The notes under the pieces were generated by a model. That model was given only the letters and a program-made list of their open reading frames with translations. It had not been told where the DNA came from and searched no databases. This document shows, piece after piece, positions 1 to 9,728 of a stretch of 42,905 nt of DNA. The stretch covers positions 1 to 42,905 of the forward strand of contig CALQGY020000019.1 in assembly GCA_943330235.2 (NCBI GenBank). The letters are read 5' to 3'. The DNA is from Candidatus Kuenenia stuttgartensis (lineage in GTDB: Bacteria > Gemmatimonadota > Gemmatimonadetes > Gemmatimonadales > Gemmatimonadaceae). Position numbers and translations under genes: made by a program. Position 1 is the stretch's first letter. Each line of letters opens with the position of its first letter.

Positions 1-512
1 CCAACGGCCAGCGAGTACGTGCGCGCGAACGAGGGGGGCGTGCTGCTCAACGTCAACACCGCGACGTCGTGCTCGGACACCACGTTGCCCGTGACGTAGC
101 CGGTCTTGGCCACCATCTCGGTGCCCTGCACGTCCACCCACCCCGTGCCCGTCTGGTAGAAGCGCGCGGTGAAGCTCGTGTAGGCCACGTTGCTGATGCA
201 GTGGGCCGCTGTCAGGATCTTGCCACCTGAGAGCAACGATCCGGTGCAGGCGGACTGCACGACATTATTGGCATCGCGAAACCAGAGGTTGACCACGCCA
301 CTGTAGCTGGATCCTGCGCTGCGATCGGCCGTGTACCGGGCATTGGTATACCCGATCCCGTAATCCCAGTCCGACACCGCGATGGTAGACGCGTTGCCGA
401 AGGCGGTGGTCGGTCCCTGCGCGACGGCGGAGTCGGCAGCCGCCGCGGAGGCCGCGAACAGCGAAAGAATCAGGATGGCGCGCCTCGCGCCCCGGGGATG
501 CGTGTAGGTCAT
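1..512 (-). CDS. Secreted trypsin-like serine protease (S1 family), 3' end outside window
   Basis: The reading frame opens with ATG at 512 and stays open to the left edge, giving the first 170 residues. Residues 1-32 look like a Sec signal peptide: Arg-rich start, then a hydrophobic stretch ILILSLFAASAAAA, with cleavage likely near the AVAQ segment. The mature part shows the S1 peptidase signatures: LTAAHC with catalytic His104, and SEHDVAVLTL with catalytic Asp149. The Ser-containing GDSGGP motif would lie beyond the window edge, so activity cannot be confirmed. It is probably an extracellular or periplasmic endopeptidase. It lies on the same strand as the upstream tRNA-Leu but is separated from it by about 140 bp, so it probably has its own promoter. 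No good Shine-Dalgarno sequence precedes the ATG. The family is certain; the substrate is unknown. Confidence 0.88.
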   Translation of the reverse strand, partial: MTYTHPRGARRAILILSLFAASAAAADSAVAQGPTTAFGNASTIAVSDWDYGIGYTNARYTADRSAGSSYSGVVNLWFRDANNVVQSACTGSLLSGGKILTAAHCISNVAYTSFTARFYQTGTGWVDVQGTEMVAKTGYVTGNVVSEHDVAVLTLSSTPPSFARTYSLAV

Positions 513-620
513 AGTCGGTTGATGTCGGGCGGCGTCGCCCTAGTGGTCCCGCGGGGCTGAATGACCAGCAGACAGGACGGTACACCCCTCACGGACGGGT
601 TGAAAGTGTTTCACTGTGGG

Positions 621-635
621 CCCGCCGGCGGCGGG
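621..635 (-). terminator. GC hairpin downstream of tRNA-Leu
   Basis: A 6-bp all-GC stem (CCCGCC/GGCGGG, 3-nt loop) lies about 20 nt past the 3' end of the tRNA, in its direction of transcription. No T-run follows, so it is only a possible terminator or processing barrier. The rest of the gap 513-654 shows no other clear element. Confidence 0.3.
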
Positions 636-654
636 AACGGCACCAGTGCTACCA

Positions 655-736
655 TGCGAACGCCCGGACTCGAACCGGGACCCCGTGAAGGACCAGCTCC
701 TAAGGCTGGCGCGTCTACCAATTTCGCCACGTCCGC
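655..736 (-). tRNA. tRNA-Leu, anticodon TAG
   Basis: The reverse strand folds as a class II tRNA of 82 nt. The acceptor stem is GCGGACG paired with CGTTCGC, with discriminator A at 655. The D-arm contains the GGCGAAATTGGTAGACGC type sequence usual for tRNA-Leu. The anticodon stem CCAGC/GCTGG encloses the loop CTTAGGA, so the anticodon is TAG, reading CUN codons. The T-arm is CCCGG-TTCGAGT-CCGGG. The variable region of about 13 nt is consistent with a leucine tRNA. The genome does not encode CCA after the discriminator base, so it must be added after transcription. The gene stands alone between htrA and a secreted protease gene. Confidence 0.96.
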
Positions 737-806
737 GAGATCCCTGCAAACTAGACGAGTTCGCGGCGCGCACAACGACATGGGAATCGATGCCCCCCTA
801 AACAGC

Positions 807-868
807 GAGGCCGGGGCCTCGAGCCATGCCATCCGGAAACGGATCGCGTGGCTCGGAGCTCCGGCCTC
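807..868. repeat. Long imperfect hairpin with GAAA tetraloop
   Basis: An inverted repeat with arms of about 23 nt (4 mismatches) encloses a perfect inner stem ATCCG/CGGAT capped by a GAAA tetraloop at 836-839. The full structure spans 62 nt. It sits between tRNA-Leu and htrA and next to a second hairpin at 871-906. It has no T-run on either strand. It may be a transcript-end stabiliser or a small repeated extragenic element. Confidence 0.75.
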
Positions 869-870
869 AG

Positions 871-906
871 CGCATCATCGCGGCGGCGAGCGGCCGCGAT
901 GATGCG
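871..906 (-). terminator. Perfect 14-bp hairpin after htrA
   Basis: CGCATCATCGCGGC (871-884) is perfectly complementary to 893-906, with an 8-nt loop. It begins 15 nt past the htrA stop in the direction of htrA transcription. It lacks a U-tract, so it may act as a Rho-assisted end or as a 3' stabilising stem rather than a classic intrinsic terminator. Confidence 0.6.
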
Positions 907-920
907 TGACGGGTCCCGCC

Positions 921-2450
921 TTACTGCCCCACCTTCAAGTTCACCACGCGTTCGCCACCGCCCGGTGCGGCCGAGAGCACCAGTAGGCTCACGTAGTCAC
1001 CGGACTTGAGGCCGCTCACCACGGCGTTCAAATCGGCCACGGACTTGATGGACTTCTTCGGGGTCGGGTAGAGCACCTCGAGAATCACGTCCGAGCCGGC
1101 GAACAGCTTGTCGCGGGCGGGACCGTCCTGCGACACCTCGCCCACCCGCACGCCGCGGTCGCCCGTGATACCGAGCTGCTTGGCCGCCTCGGGGGTGAGC
1201 GTTTGCACGCCGATGCCCAGTTTGCCGGCCGACGGGATGGCTGCCGGCGCCGCTTCGGCCGGAGCCGCCGCGAGCGCGCCCAGTGCGGCCGCCTCGATCA
1301 GCTTGACCTTGAACGACTTCTTGCTGCCATAGCGCAGCACATCCACGCTCACTGTCTCGCCCACCTGTCGCGAGCGCACGATGCGCTGCAGCGCGCTGAC
1401 GCGATCCACAGCCTTGCCGTCGATGGCCACAATCACGTCGCCCACTTCAATGCCGGCCGCCTTGGCCGGACCACCGTCGGGCGGATTGAAGGCGCCAACC
1501 TTCACGCCGGCCACCTTGGTGAGGCCGTTGATGCCCGCGTCTTCCGGCTCAAGGCGCGTGACGGAGACACCCATCACGGGCAGGCGTACGCGGCCGTCCT
1601 TGATCAGCGCGTCGGCCACGTTCTTCACCAGCGAGATCGGGATCGCGAAGCCGTAGCCAATGGAGTAGCCGGTCTGCGACGCGATCATGCTGTTCAAGCC
1701 GATCACTTCACCGCGCAGGTTGACCAGCGGGCCGCCGGAGTTGCCGGGATTGATGGCGGCGTCGGTCTGGATGAAGTCAGAGATGGTGAAGCCGCCCGCG
1801 CGGAGCTGGTCTTCCATGCCGCGGCCCTTGGCCGAGACAATGCCCGCGGTCACAGTGAAGTCGAGGCCGAGCGGGTTGCCGATGGCCAGCACCCAGTCAC
1901 CGATGCGCGTGCCTTCGTCGTTGCCGATGGGCAGCGTGGGTAGCCCCTTGGCGTCAATCTTGACGACGGCCACGTCGGTGGTGGAGTCAAGGCCGACCAC
2001 CTTGGCCTTGAAGGTGCGGCCGTCGCTGAGCACGATCTGCACCTGGTCCGCGTCGGCGACAACGTGATTGTTGGTCACGATGTAGCCGTCGGTGGACAGA
2101 ATGAAGCCGGAACCTTCGCCGCGCTGCTGTCGCGGCTGCTGCTCGCCGCCGAACTGCTGCAGGAAGTCTTCCATGCCCTGCGGCGCACGACCGCGCATGC
2201 GGTTGGGCACGGGGCGCGCGTTGCGCGTGGTGTTGACGGCCACCACCGTCGGCGTCACGCGCTCGGCGATGTCGGCAAACGAGGCGCCGTCGGGCACGCC
2301 CGGTCCGCGCACGGTTACGGGACGGGTGGACGGAGCACTCTGAGCCCAGCTCCAACGCGTCCAATCCATGCCGGACGCGAAGTAGACGCCAACCACAAAG
2401 CCGATACCAGCCGCGGTGGCGAAACGGAAACGAGAGAATCGTACAGCCAT
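921..2450 (-). CDS. htrA: DegP/HtrA periplasmic serine protease-chaperone with two PDZ domains
   Basis: This 509-residue protein starts with an uncleaved signal anchor or signal peptide (residues 8-27 hydrophobic). The trypsin-like domain follows, with the triad visible as TNNHVV (His129), TTDVAVVKI (Asp159) and GNSGGPL (Ser238). PDZ1 covers about 290-390 and PDZ2 about 410-505. It would degrade or refold misfolded envelope proteins in the periplasm. A longer frame exists upstream to 2600, but that stretch is filled by three hairpins including a terminator, has no membrane or protease features, and is better read as untranslated. ATG at 2450 places the hydrophobic segment where a signal anchor belongs. 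The ribosome site is weak. It lies directly downstream of dnaK in the same direction, forming a protein quality-control pair, but a terminator separates the two transcripts. Confidence 0.95.
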   Translation of the reverse strand: MAVRFSRFRFATAAGIGFVVGVYFASGMDWTRWSWAQSAPSTRPVTVRGPGVPDGASFADIAERVTPTVVAVNTTRNARPVPNRMRGRAPQGMEDFLQQFGGEQQPRQQRGEGSGFILSTDGYIVTNNHVVADADQVQIVLSDGRTFKAKVVGLDSTTDVAVVKIDAKGLPTLPIGNDEGTRIGDWVLAIGNPLGLDFTVTAGIVSAKGRGMEDQLRAGGFTISDFIQTDAAINPGNSGGPLVNLRGEVIGLNSMIASQTGYSIGYGFAIPISLVKNVADALIKDGRVRLPVMGVSVTRLEPEDAGINGLTKVAGVKVGAFNPPDGGPAKAAGIEVGDVIVAIDGKAVDRVSALQRIVRSRQVGETVSVDVLRYGSKKSFKVKLIEAAALGALAAAPAEAAPAAIPSAGKLGIGVQTLTPEAAKQLGITGDRGVRVGEVSQDGPARDKLFAGSDVILEVLYPTPKKSIKSVADLNAVVSGLKSGDYVSLLVLSAAPGGGERVVNLKVGQ

Positions 2451-2488
2451 GTGTGTGAACCGGTCGATCAGGGTTGCGTGGGTAGATC

Positions 2489-2510
2489 GCGAGTGGCCCT
2501 TACCACTCGC
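2489..2510. repeat. Perfect 8-bp hairpin upstream of htrA
   Basis: GCGAGTGG pairs with CCACTCGC around a 6-nt loop. It lies 38 bp upstream of the htrA ATG and just downstream of the dnaK terminator. It could be an operator dyad or part of the htrA 5' leader. Confidence 0.6.
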
Positions 2511-2517
2511 CAGAGAA

Positions 2518-2554
2518 AACGGGACCCGACCAATGTCGCTGGTCGGCCCCCGTT
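2518..2554 (-). terminator. Rho-independent terminator for dnaK
   Basis: On the minus strand, arms of 15 nt (2 mismatches) enclose a 7-nt loop, and the hairpin runs straight into TTTTCTCT. This stem plus U-run is the most convincing intrinsic terminator on this side of the window. It ends the dnaK transcript before htrA. Confidence 0.75.
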
Positions 2555-2568
2555 TGGTGAGACACCGA

Positions 2569-2601
2569 AGTGCCCGCCACTGTTTCCTGTGGCTGGGCAC
2601 T
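2569..2601. repeat. Hairpin between dnaK stop and terminator
   Basis: AGTGCCCGCCAC (2569-2580) pairs with 2589-2601 with one bulged base and an 8-nt loop. It lies in the 3' untranslated region of dnaK, just before the terminator hairpin, and has no U-run of its own. Confidence 0.65.
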
Positions 2602-2633
2602 CGGCACTCCGGACTTGTACGGAGCGGGACGAC

Positions 2634-4565
<1,932 letters not shown>

Positions 4566-4602
4566 TGCTATCTCGTGGGTATGGAGAACTCGTCTACACG
4601 CA

Positions 4603-4614
4603 GGTCGGCCGACC
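4603..4614. other. 12-bp perfect palindrome in dnaK/rhomboid promoter region
   Basis: GGTCGGCCGACC lies 38 bp upstream of the dnaK ATG within the 197-bp divergent region 4566-4762. It could be an operator or chance GC symmetry. No CIRCE or HAIR heat-shock operator was seen in the rest of the gap. Confidence 0.35.
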
Positions 4615-4762
4615 GGCCGCCGCTTGCTCTCCAGAAAAGCAAATGGCGGGCCGGAAAAGCGCTGCCGGAGCGGCGGTTTTCTGCGGCGAGTGCCCGTGAG
4701 TGGCCTGCCTGACTGACAGTCTGCCGTTTCGGCACCGCATTGTCCCTCTTCCTGAGGTCTGC

Positions 4763-5533
4763 ATGTTCCCCGTTTCCGACGATAATCCGACGCTCCGGAC
4801 GCCCGTCATGACCATCGGTCTGCTGGTGCTGACGTGGGCGGTCTGGCTCCTCGTGCAGGGGGCGGGGAACCCGCTGGCGTTGGCGATCAGCGTTTGCGAT
4901 CTCGGCCTCGTGCCCGGGGAGCTGACGCACCTCGCCCGCGTAGGGGACGGCGTGCCGCTAGGCGTCTTTCAGGGGCAGTCGCTGGCCTGTGTGGTGGACC
5001 GCGAGCCCATCAACTGGGCCACCCCGGTGATCTCGATCTTCCTGCACGGCAGCTGGGGGCATCTCATCGGCAATTCGCTCTACCTCTGGGTGTTCGGCAA
5101 CAACGTCGAGGACAGCATGGGCCGAGCGCGCTTTCTGGCGTTTTATCTGCTTACCGGGGTGATCGCGGCATTGGCGCATGTCGCCGTATCGCCGATGTCA
5201 CCGGTGCCCACGGTGGGGGCGTCGGGGGCCATCTCGGGCATCATGGGCGCCTATCTGATGCTGTATCCGCGCGTGTCGGTGCGGACCTACTTCCCGCCCA
5301 TTTTTCTGTTCCGTGTACCGGCCTGGGCGGTGCTGATTTTTTGGTTCGGCAGCCAGGTGCTGGCGGGCTTGCCGCAGCTTCGGCCGTTTGAGCGCGACGT
5401 GTCGGGCGGTGTGGCGGTGTGGGCGCACATCGGTGGTTTTATCGCGGGCGTCGTACTCATCCGCCTGTTCCGTAATGCAGACTACATCCGTCGTCGTCGG
5501 CTCGGCGCCGATGCCAAGGTCGTTTGGGCGTGA
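4763..5533 (+). CDS. Rhomboid-family intramembrane serine protease
   Basis: This 256-residue polytopic membrane protein has at least six hydrophobic segments. The rhomboid signatures are clear: [10 protein letters not shown] (His100 and Asn104) in one segment, VGASGAISG with nucleophile Ser154 followed by a GxxxG-type pattern, and [10 protein letters not shown] with catalytic His222. A loop of about 40 residues sits between the first and second membrane segments, as in many bacterial rhomboids. It cleaves transmembrane substrates within the bilayer; the substrate here is unknown. ATG at 4763 is preceded by TGAGGT at good spacing, which favours it over a codon further upstream. It diverges from dnaK and is followed by the phosphate genes after 278 bp. 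Confidence 0.95.
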   Translation: MFPVSDDNPTLRTPVMTIGLLVLTWAVWLLVQGAGNPLALAISVCDLGLVPGELTHLARVGDGVPLGVFQGQSLACVVDREPINWATPVISIFLHGSWGHLIGNSLYLWVFGNNVEDSMGRARFLAFYLLTGVIAALAHVAVSPMSPVPTVGASGAISGIMGAYLMLYPRVSVRTYFPPIFLFRVPAWAVLIFWFGSQVLAGLPQLRPFERDVSGGVAVWAHIGGFIAGVVLIRLFRNADYIRRRRLGADAKVVWA

Positions 5534-5611
5534 ACCGTTCGCCGTAGGCCCATGACCGCCATTCGCGATGGATTTTGCTGGATCGGGGAATCGCTGTGGC
5601 GTAACGAGTAG

Positions 5612-5629
5612 GTTCATGCAATCGTTACA
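5612..5629 (+). promoter_or_regulatory. Candidate Pho box upstream of the DUF47-pit-ppk operon
   Basis: GTTCATG-CAAT-CGTTACA: two 7-nt half-sites spaced 11 nt start to start. The second half-site belongs to a 10-mer (TCGTTACACG, 5622-5631) repeated exactly at 16919-16928 in the pstS/receptor gap. The first half-site is weak. An inverted GTAACG/CGTTAC pair (5601-5606, 5623-5628) overlaps it. The gap 5534-5811 shows no other obvious element. Confidence 0.45.
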
Positions 5630-5811
5630 CGCTCCACCGTTCTTCGGGCGCGACGGCGGCGTTTCCTTTCTCCCTCACAGCCCGCGTGGCCGCGGGGCGG
5701 CGGCCGTCGCGATGATGCAGTTGATTGTCGGTACGCCCTGCCTGTGCCACGGACGGAGGTTCGTCGCGTCAATCGCGTGCGCCTCCAGTGCTTTCCTCAG
5801 CCACCACACCT

Positions 5812-6423
5812 GTGAAGCTGTTCTCTAAAGACGAAACGTTTTTTGATTATTTCCGCCAGCTCGCCCAGTACATCGGAGAGTCCGCCGGCTTGCTCAAGTC
5901 GCTGCTGGAGTCGCCCGCCGATGCGGTGCGGATCGCGGCGGAGATCAAGCGGGTGGAAACGGCCGGCGATGCGATTGTGTACGTGATCAATCAGCGCATC
6001 GATACGAGCTTCGTTACGCCGCTGGATCGCGAAGACATTCATCTCCTCGCCAAGCGACTCGACAACGTGATTGACATCATCAACGGCGCCGCGCGCCGTG
6101 TCGTGATGTTCCGGGTCACCGACTCACGCGTTGGCGGCGTCCAGATGGCCGAGGTGATTGTGAAGGCCAGTCGCGAGATTCTGGCGGCCGTCGGTGATGT
6201 CACGAAGCACAAGCTGATGGCAGAGCACAGCCGCGCGATCAAGGTGCTCGAAGAGGAAGGGGATGCCCTCTACGCCGAATGCATCGGTGCACTGTTCTCG
6301 ACCGAGCAGCCGGCCATTGAGGTCTTGAAGTGGAAGGAGATTTTCGATGCGCTCGAGCACGCGATTGATGAGTGCGACGATGTCTCGAATGTCCTCGAGA
6401 GCATCGCCCTCAAGAACAGCTGA
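5812..6423 (+). CDS. DUF47 / PhoU-like phosphate transport regulator
   Basis: The product is 203 residues and almost entirely helical, typical of the DUF47 family that accompanies Pit transporters. Recognisable features are the opening KLFSKDETFFDYF, ETAGDAIVYVINQRI, DREDIHLLAKRLDNVIDIINGAA and the closing DALEHAIDECDDVSNVLESIALK. Acidic clusters EXXXD resemble the metal-binding motifs of PhoU. Its role is probably to regulate the adjacent transporter in the cytoplasm. GTG at 5812 is chosen because it begins exactly at the conserved KLFSK start. A TTG at 5725 would add 29 residues with no family resemblance. No clear Shine-Dalgarno precedes the GTG. The pit gene starts 6 nt after its stop, so the two are cotranscribed. 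Confidence 0.9.
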   Translation: MKLFSKDETFFDYFRQLAQYIGESAGLLKSLLESPADAVRIAAEIKRVETAGDAIVYVINQRIDTSFVTPLDREDIHLLAKRLDNVIDIINGAARRVVMFRVTDSRVGGVQMAEVIVKASREILAAVGDVTKHKLMAEHSRAIKVLEEEGDALYAECIGALFSTEQPAIEVLKWKEIFDALEHAIDECDDVSNVLESIALKNS

Positions 6424-6429
6424 CGCGTC

Positions 6430-7467
6430 GTGGTCTACTTCGTCATCTTCATCGTGGTCGTGGCGCTGGCGTTCGACTTCATCAACGGCTTCCACGATTC
6501 GGCGAACTCCATCGCGACTATCGTCGGCACCCGAGTCCTGAGTCCTCTGGCGGCCGTGATTTGGGCCGCATGCTTCAACTTCGCCGCGCTTCTCGTGGTG
6601 GGGGACTCCGTCGCAAAGGCGGTCGGTGGTGGCTTCATCGACGTGAAGATCGTTGATCCGCTGGTGATCCTCGGCGGCCTGATCGGGGCGATCACGTGGA
6701 ACCTGATCACGTGGTGGTTCGGTATTCCGTCCAGCTCATCGCACGCGCTGATCGGCGGCTATGCCGGCGCCGCGGTATCCAAGGCAGGCTTCGGCGCGCT
6801 GCTCTGGGGCAAGAAGTGGATCGAGACGCTGTCGGCGATCGTGATTTCGCCGGCGCTGGGCATGTTCATGGGGTTCGTCTTGATGGTCCTCGTGATGAAC
6901 CTGTTCCGGCGGGCGTCGCATTCGGGGACGTCGCGCTTCTTCCGCGTGGCCCAGATGACCAGCTCCGCGCTGCTGTCGCTGGCGCACGGCGGTAACGACG
7001 CCCAGAAGACGATGGGGATCATCGTCGGCCTGCTGGTCGCTTCGCAGAGTCTCTTTGTCGGCGCGACTGGGTGGCAGAGCCACCTGTACGTGAAGTCGCT
7101 CGACACGATCCCGCTCTGGGTAGAGCTCGGCGCCTACACCTGCATCTCGCTCGGCACGTTGTTCGGCGGATGGCGGATTGTGCACACCATGGGCACGCGC
7201 ATCACCAAGCTGCGCCCCGTGGGCGGATTCTGTGCGGAGACCGGTGGCGCGTTGGTCATTCTCACGGCGACGAAGTTCGGCATCCCGGTGAGCACGACGC
7301 ATACGATTACCGGCGCCATTGTCGGTGTGGGCGCCACCAACCGGTTGTCGGCCGTGCGCTGGGGGTTAGCCAGCCGCATCGTGTGGGCATGGGTGATTAC
7401 CATCCCCGCTGCTGCGCTCATGGCCGCCGTGTGCTACAAGCTGTTTGCGGCCTTCATTCCTCTCTGA
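6430..7467 (+). CDS. pit: Pit-family inorganic phosphate transporter
   Basis: This 345-residue protein has about ten hydrophobic segments. The family signature FDFINGFHDSANSIATIVGTR lies near the N-terminus, and a second, inverted-repeat copy is seen in SLAHGGNDAQKTMGII and GIPVSTTHTITGAIVG. Pit proteins import phosphate (often as a metal-phosphate complex) in symport with protons at low affinity. It begins with GTG at 6430, 6 nt after the DUF47 gene, and polyphosphate kinase follows after 6 nt. All three genes therefore form one operon for low-affinity uptake and storage. The high-affinity Pst system lies nearby in the opposite direction. Confidence 0.97.
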   Translation: MVYFVIFIVVVALAFDFINGFHDSANSIATIVGTRVLSPLAAVIWAACFNFAALLVVGDSVAKAVGGGFIDVKIVDPLVILGGLIGAITWNLITWWFGIPSSSSHALIGGYAGAAVSKAGFGALLWGKKWIETLSAIVISPALGMFMGFVLMVLVMNLFRRASHSGTSRFFRVAQMTSSALLSLAHGGNDAQKTMGIIVGLLVASQSLFVGATGWQSHLYVKSLDTIPLWVELGAYTCISLGTLFGGWRIVHTMGTRITKLRPVGGFCAETGGALVILTATKFGIPVSTTHTITGAIVGVGATNRLSAVRWGLASRIVWAWVITIPAAALMAAVCYKLFAAFIPL

Positions 7468-7473
7468 TTCGAG

Positions 7474-9690
7474 ATGGCCGACGGCGTCAAGCCGTCGGCC
7501 CGCCACATGCCGCCTGCGCCGATGACATCACTGCCGTACCTGAATCGCGAGCTGAGTTGGCTCGACTTCAACGCGCGTGTGCTCGAGGAAGCGCTGGATG
7601 AGCGTGTCCCGCTGCTCGAACGTCTGAAGTTCCTGGCCATTTTCAGCACGAATCTGGACGAGTTCTACATGGTGAGGGTGGCTGGTCTGCGTCGGAAGGT
7701 CGCGGCAGGTGCACCGCAATATCGACCGGACCCGCTGGCCCCGCCGGAGCAGCTGGAGGCGATCCGTCTGCGCGTGACGGAACTGTTGGAGCGGCGCCGC
7801 GCGGTCTTGCGCGATCAGCTGTGGCCCGCGCTTCGGGCCCGTGGGATTCAGGTGGTGGCGTTGGGCGACCTGAACGAGCACGAGTCTCGGCAGGTCGGCG
7901 AGTTCTTCGAGGCTGAGGTGTTTCCGGTCTTGACGCCGCTTGCCGTCGATCCCAGCCATCCATTCCCGTACATCTCGAATCTGTCGCTGTCACTGGCGGT
8001 GGAGATTCGCGACCCGATTACGGGGGCGGAGCATTTCGCGCGCGTCAAAGTTCCGCGCTCGCTGCCGCGGTGGATTCCGAGCGGCCGCCAGAACGTATTT
8101 GTCGCCCTCGAAGAACTCATCGGGGCGAACCTCGATGCCCTCTTCCCGGGCATGACGATCGTGCGATGGCACACCTTCCGCATTGCGCGCTATTCCGATC
8201 TCGATCTCGGACAGATCGATCAGCCGGAAGACCTCCTGGAGACCATCGAGCAGCAGGTCTTTCAGCGCCGTTTCGGGGAAGTCGTGCGGTTGGAGGTGCA
8301 GCGCGACATGCCTGCCGACATGCGGGAGTTGCTGCTTGAAGAGCTGGGTGCCAGCGAAACGCAGGAGGTCGCCCCGCTGGGCTCCGGAGACATTCATCAG
8401 GTGGATGAACTCCTCGAGCTCGGTGATCTCATGATGCTGGGGGCTCTCGACATTCCCGAGCTGCATGATCGGCCGTACACACCGATCGTCCCGCCGGCGC
8501 TGCGGGACGGCCGCAATGTCTTTGACGCGATTCGCGAGGGGGACATCCTCGTGCATCATCCGTACGAGTCCTTCAGTGCATCCGTCGAAGCGTTTCTCGA
8601 GACGGCGGCGCATGATCCGCACGTGTTAGCGATCAAGATGACGTTGTATCGGACGTCAGGCGATACCGCGATCGTGCGCGCGCTCACTGAGGCCGCCGAG
8701 CAGGGCAAGCAGGTGGCCGTGCTGATTGAGTTGCAGGCCCGGTTTGACGAGCAAAACAACATCTCGTTCGCGCGCACGATGGAGAGCTACGGCATTCATG
8801 TGGCGTACGGATTGCCGGGGCTCAAGACGCACGCGAAGACGGTGCTCGTCGTGCGGCGCGATCCTGATGGTCTCCGTCGCTACGTGCATATCGGCACCGG
8901 TAATTACAACTCGAAAACGGCACGACTGTATACGGATCTGGGCCTGTTCACGTGCCAGCCACAGATCGGTGCCGACCTGACCGATCTGTTCAACTCGCTC
9001 ACGGGGATGTCGCGGCAGAAACAGTACCGTAAGCTGCTGCTGGCGCCGGCGACGCTGCGCGAAGCGACGCTTGGGTTGATCGATCGTGAGACCGCACACG
9101 CGGTGGCTGGGCGCGGTGGGCGCATCATCGCCAAGATGAACGCGCTCGTGGATCCCGAGGTGATCGGCGCGCTCTATCGAGCCTCGCAGGCGGGCGTCGA
9201 GATCGATTTAATTGTCCGTGGCATCTGTTGTCTGTTGCCCGGCGTGGCCGATGTCAGCGAGCGCATTCGCGTGATCTCCATCATCGGCCGTTTCCTCGAG
9301 CATTCGCGAATTCAGTACTTCGCCAACGGGGGCAATCCGGAGTACTACATCGGATCCGCCGACTGGATGCCGCGCAATCTCGACCGGCGCGTTGAGGCCG
9401 TTGTGCCAATCGATGATGTGCGGTGGCATCGACGACTCCACTCGGTGCTGGAGACGTGCCTGCGCGACAATCGGCAGGCGTGGGAGCTTCGTGCGGACAG
9501 CCGGTATCATCGACGGGTGCAGACCGATGGCGTTGAGCGTGCCACGCAGCAGATCCTCATGCGGGATCCGTGGGGCGTGCTGCCCGATGCTGCGGTTACG
9601 TCGCCAACGCGGCGGCGCTCGCAGCCGTCACGCGGTCACGCACGCACTGAGGGGAAGGGACGCACCAACCCCGTCATCGACGACGCCTGA
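7474..9690 (+). CDS. ppk1: Polyphosphate kinase 1
   Basis: The protein has 738 residues, near the usual PPK1 length. It begins with the conserved NRELSWLDFNARVLEEA segment and contains FSTNLDEFYMVRVAGL. The catalytic region shows the two PPK1 histidines: LKTHAKT (His453, equivalent to the phosphorylated histidine) and VHIGTGNYNSKTARLYTDL (His472). Their spacing of 19 residues is as in the E. coli enzyme. The enzyme polymerises the gamma phosphate of ATP into polyphosphate. The Arg/Ser-rich C-terminal 40 residues are an extra tail. ATG at 7474 is used; an ATG at 7522 would start closer to the conserved block. It is convergent with ppx, 38 bp apart, placing synthesis and breakdown of polyphosphate side by side. 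Confidence 0.98.
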   Translation: MADGVKPSARHMPPAPMTSLPYLNRELSWLDFNARVLEEALDERVPLLERLKFLAIFSTNLDEFYMVRVAGLRRKVAAGAPQYRPDPLAPPEQLEAIRLRVTELLERRRAVLRDQLWPALRARGIQVVALGDLNEHESRQVGEFFEAEVFPVLTPLAVDPSHPFPYISNLSLSLAVEIRDPITGAEHFARVKVPRSLPRWIPSGRQNVFVALEELIGANLDALFPGMTIVRWHTFRIARYSDLDLGQIDQPEDLLETIEQQVFQRRFGEVVRLEVQRDMPADMRELLLEELGASETQEVAPLGSGDIHQVDELLELGDLMMLGALDIPELHDRPYTPIVPPALRDGRNVFDAIREGDILVHHPYESFSASVEAFLETAAHDPHVLAIKMTLYRTSGDTAIVRALTEAAEQGKQVAVLIELQARFDEQNNISFARTMESYGIHVAYGLPGLKTHAKTVLVVRRDPDGLRRYVHIGTGNYNSKTARLYTDLGLFTCQPQIGADLTDLFNSLTGMSRQKQYRKLLLAPATLREATLGLIDRETAHAVAGRGGRIIAKMNALVDPEVIGALYRASQAGVEIDLIVRGICCLLPGVADVSERIRVISIIGRFLEHSRIQYFANGGNPEYYIGSADWMPRNLDRRVEAVVPIDDVRWHRRLHSVLETCLRDNRQAWELRADSRYHRRVQTDGVERATQQILMRDPWGVLPDAAVTSPTRRRSQPSRGHARTEGKGRTNPVIDDA

Positions 9691-9728
9691 GCACGTAGGG
9701 CGACATCGATGGCGGCAGACCACGCCGG

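Noticed and set aside
540-902. Several small open frames over the tRNA-Leu region
   Set aside because: They overlap the tRNA and hairpins on both strands, have no ribosome sites and no family resemblance.
2451-2600. N-terminal extension of HtrA by 50 residues
   Set aside because: The stretch contains the dnaK terminator and a second hairpin and would put the signal anchor in the middle of the chain.
4566-4762. CIRCE or HAIR heat-shock operator upstream of dnaK
   Set aside because: No TTAGCACTC-N9-GAGTGCTAA or CTTGAGT-N7-ACTCAAG pattern is present, even loosely.
5812-6423. Annotation as a second phoU
   Set aside because: The sequence has the KLFSKDETFF start and partner Pit gene of DUF47 proteins; a true two-repeat PhoU is encoded at 11336-12046.
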